A stretch of DNA of 64,000 nucleotides from Pantoea cypripedii (GTDB taxonomy: Bacteria; Pseudomonadota; Gammaproteobacteria; Enterobacterales; Enterobacteriaceae): positions 1,091,465 to 1,155,464 of the forward strand of contig NZ_CP024770.1 in assembly GCF_011395035.1 (NCBI RefSeq). Reading direction: 5' to 3'. The notes under the pieces are model-generated. The model saw nothing but the letters and a program-made list of their open reading frames with translations, was not told the origin of the DNA and ran no database searches. Each line of letters starts with the position of its first letter. Position 1 is the first letter of the stretch. Positions 62,619 through 64,000 of the stretch are shown here, one piece after another. The position numbers and the translations under genes were made by a program.

Positions 62619-63971
62619 TCAGAGCGCAGTAAAGGCTTTTTCTACCTCTTCCAACAGTCGGGTGGCATGATTTTTCTGGAAGACTAACGGAGGACGAATT
62701 TTCAGGATATTGGCATCGGACCCGGTAGCAGAAATCAACACGCGTTGTTTACGTAACTGATTGACCAGCGCCAGTGCAGTATCGATATCCGTCTCTTTGG
62801 TTTCACGGTCTTTCACCATTTCCAGACCAAAATAGAGGCCACACCCACGCACATCACCCAGTTGTTCATGGCGTGAGGCGATATCTTTGAAACCGTCCAG
62901 CAGGAAATCGCCAACAGCGATAGCGTTCTCCATCAGCTGTTCTTCCCTGATCACATCAAGGGTGGCCTGAGCGGCAGCAATCGCGACGCTGTTGCCACCA
63001 AAAGTGTTGAAATAACGCATGTCACGACCAAAACTTTCTACTATGTCATGGCGAACCATAATGCCAGCAACGGGATAGCCGTTACCCATCGGTTTGCCCA
63101 TTGTAATAATATCCGGTTGTACGTTATGGCGCTGGTGGCCCCACATGTGGGTGCCTGAGCGACCAAAGCCCGACTGCACTTCATCACAAATCATCAGACC
63201 ACCTGCTGCATGAACGACTTCGGCAACCTGGGAGAGAAGGTCGGTCGGGTCTGCATAGAGGCCGTCAGAAGAGAACAGGGAATCGGCAATAAAGGCCGCA
63301 AATCCACCCCCGTGGCGTTCCATATCTTCGATCTGTGCCGCAACCTGACGCGCCATAATGGCACCAATCTGGTCCTGGGGGACGCGATAGGAATCTGGTG
63401 CATCAACGGTACGTAAGAACGGGTCAAGATTAGATTTTTTACCCAACGATGGAGAGAATCCGGCCGTCAGCCATGAGTTACCGTGGTAAGCCTCTTTCGT
63501 CACGATGACACCGGTTTTCCCGGTGTAATGCCGTGCGATACGCATCGCCAGATCGTTGGATTCGGAACCGGTGCAGGTAAACATCATGTGGCCACTGGAA
63601 CGCATGACAGGGTCAGTTGTTTGCAGCAGCTCTTCCGCATATTTCAGGATCCCATCCTGCATATATCGGGTATGCGTACACACCTTCGTCATTTGCGCCG
63701 TGATGGCGGCGATGATTTTGGGATGGCAGTGGCCTACGGATACGACGTTGTTGTATGCATCCAGGTACTCATTACCTTGTTTGTCATACAGTAATACCCC
63801 TTCTCCCCGGCTAATCTCGACGGGTTCACTGTAAAAGAGGCGATATGCCGGACCCAGTAAACGGGTGCGTTGTTCAATATGCTGACGCACAGGTGCCGCC
63901 AAAGTTTCAGTCGTGGCGGGGTTAAATCCATTGGCCATATCGCCACGAAAACCTTTAGGTAACGCTTTCAT
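62619..63971 (-). CDS. Class III PLP aminotransferase (AGXT2-like)
   Basis: This 450-residue class III (omega-type) aminotransferase has the N-terminal LLGPAYRLFYSEPVEISRGE, YNNVVSVGHCHPKIIAAITA, and the PLP phosphate-binding CTGSESNDLAMRIARHYTG. It also has LMICDEVQSGFGRSGTHMWG and the catalytic Lys in ITMGKPMGNGYPVAG. This wording is nearest to AGXT2 and ethanolamine-phosphate phospho-lyase-like enzymes. It is complete; its promoter lies beyond 63972. It is read in the same direction as the lacI-type gene 344 bp downstream but probably as a separate unit. Confidence 0.9.
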   Translation of the reverse strand: MKALPKGFRGDMANGFNPATTETLAAPVRQHIEQRTRLLGPAYRLFYSEPVEISRGEGVLLYDKQGNEYLDAYNNVVSVGHCHPKIIAAITAQMTKVCTHTRYMQDGILKYAEELLQTTDPVMRSSGHMMFTCTGSESNDLAMRIARHYTGKTGVIVTKEAYHGNSWLTAGFSPSLGKKSNLDPFLRTVDAPDSYRVPQDQIGAIMARQVAAQIEDMERHGGGFAAFIADSLFSSDGLYADPTDLLSQVAEVVHAAGGLMICDEVQSGFGRSGTHMWGHQRHNVQPDIITMGKPMGNGYPVAGIMVRHDIVESFGRDMRYFNTFGGNSVAIAAAQATLDVIREEQLMENAIAVGDFLLDGFKDIASRHEQLGDVRGCGLYFGLEMVKDRETKETDIDTALALVNQLRKQRVLISATGSDANILKIRPPLVFQKNHATRLLEEVEKAFTAL

Positions 63972-64000
63972 TATTCTGTGCCCCTTAATGATGATTGATA

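Noticed and set aside
1..64000. tRNA, rRNA, riboswitch or integrase-attachment sites
   Set aside because: I found no cloverleaf-like sequence, rRNA segment, recognisable riboswitch or integrase gene on either strand by reading; no computational scan was possible.

Overview
The window reads as part of an enterobacterial (order Enterobacterales) plasmid built around a RepFIB-type replicon. RepA is flanked by iterons, with an origin-like block upstream (one DnaA box followed by five GATC sites) and a ParA plus ribbon-helix-helix partition pair. I cannot fix the genus. Codon style and promoter architecture of most metabolic operons look enterobacterial. A block at about 31.0-39.3 kb is visibly richer in G+C, looks beta-proteobacterial, and is bordered by broken genes.

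Layout. 1-1.6 kb: end of an IS66-family element and a complete IS2-like element. 1.6-6.1 kb: partition genes inside a 4.2-kb field of twelve GGTACC-centred palindromes, a candidate dispersed centromere. 6.2-9.6 kb: decayed IS3-type relic, origin, iterons and repA. 10.3-15.9 kb: sugar-type ABC importer with a fused ATPase-permease, plus an SMP-30-type lactonase. 16.0-19.3 kb: family-3 amino-acid ABC importer with NtrC sites and a sigma-54 promoter. 19.5-30.9 kb: a patchwork of short-chain dehydrogenase or NmrA genes paired with AraC, TetR or LysR regulators, with several partial duplications and relics (TetR, AraC tail, SDR tail, TrbI, VOC). 31.0-39.3 kb: a phosphonoalanine catabolic island (LysR, ABC importer, aminotransferase, phosphonopyruvate hydrolase) between an IS5-type relic and a truncated chemoreceptor.

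39.4-50.9 kb: the most unusual locus. A GntR/FCD regulator is divergent from a ten-gene operon: PxpA-like hydrolase, a divergent GroEL-like protein, a four-gene PotABCD-type importer whose binding protein has a Tat-type signal, two subunits resembling the carboxyltransferase half of urea carboxylase, a small biotin-carrier protein and a biotin carboxylase. Together these could form a split urea-carboxylase-like amide or lactam carboxylase with its own chaperonin paralogue. Sigma-54, NtrC and GntR-type sites recur at this operon and at the amino-acid importer 24 kb away, which suggests one nitrogen-scavenging regulon later interrupted by the 19.5-39.4 kb insertions.

51.4-64 kb: a LacI-controlled set made of a sugar-type ABC importer, two Gfo/Idh/MocA oxidoreductases, a UPF0303 protein and HyuB/HyuA (hydantoinase or oxoprolinase family), followed by the lacI-type gene and a class III aminotransferase. 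Two near-identical LacI-type operators precede the two operons. The overall theme is acquisition of carbon and nitrogen from uncommon small molecules: phosphonoalanine, amides or lactams, and sugar-like compounds.
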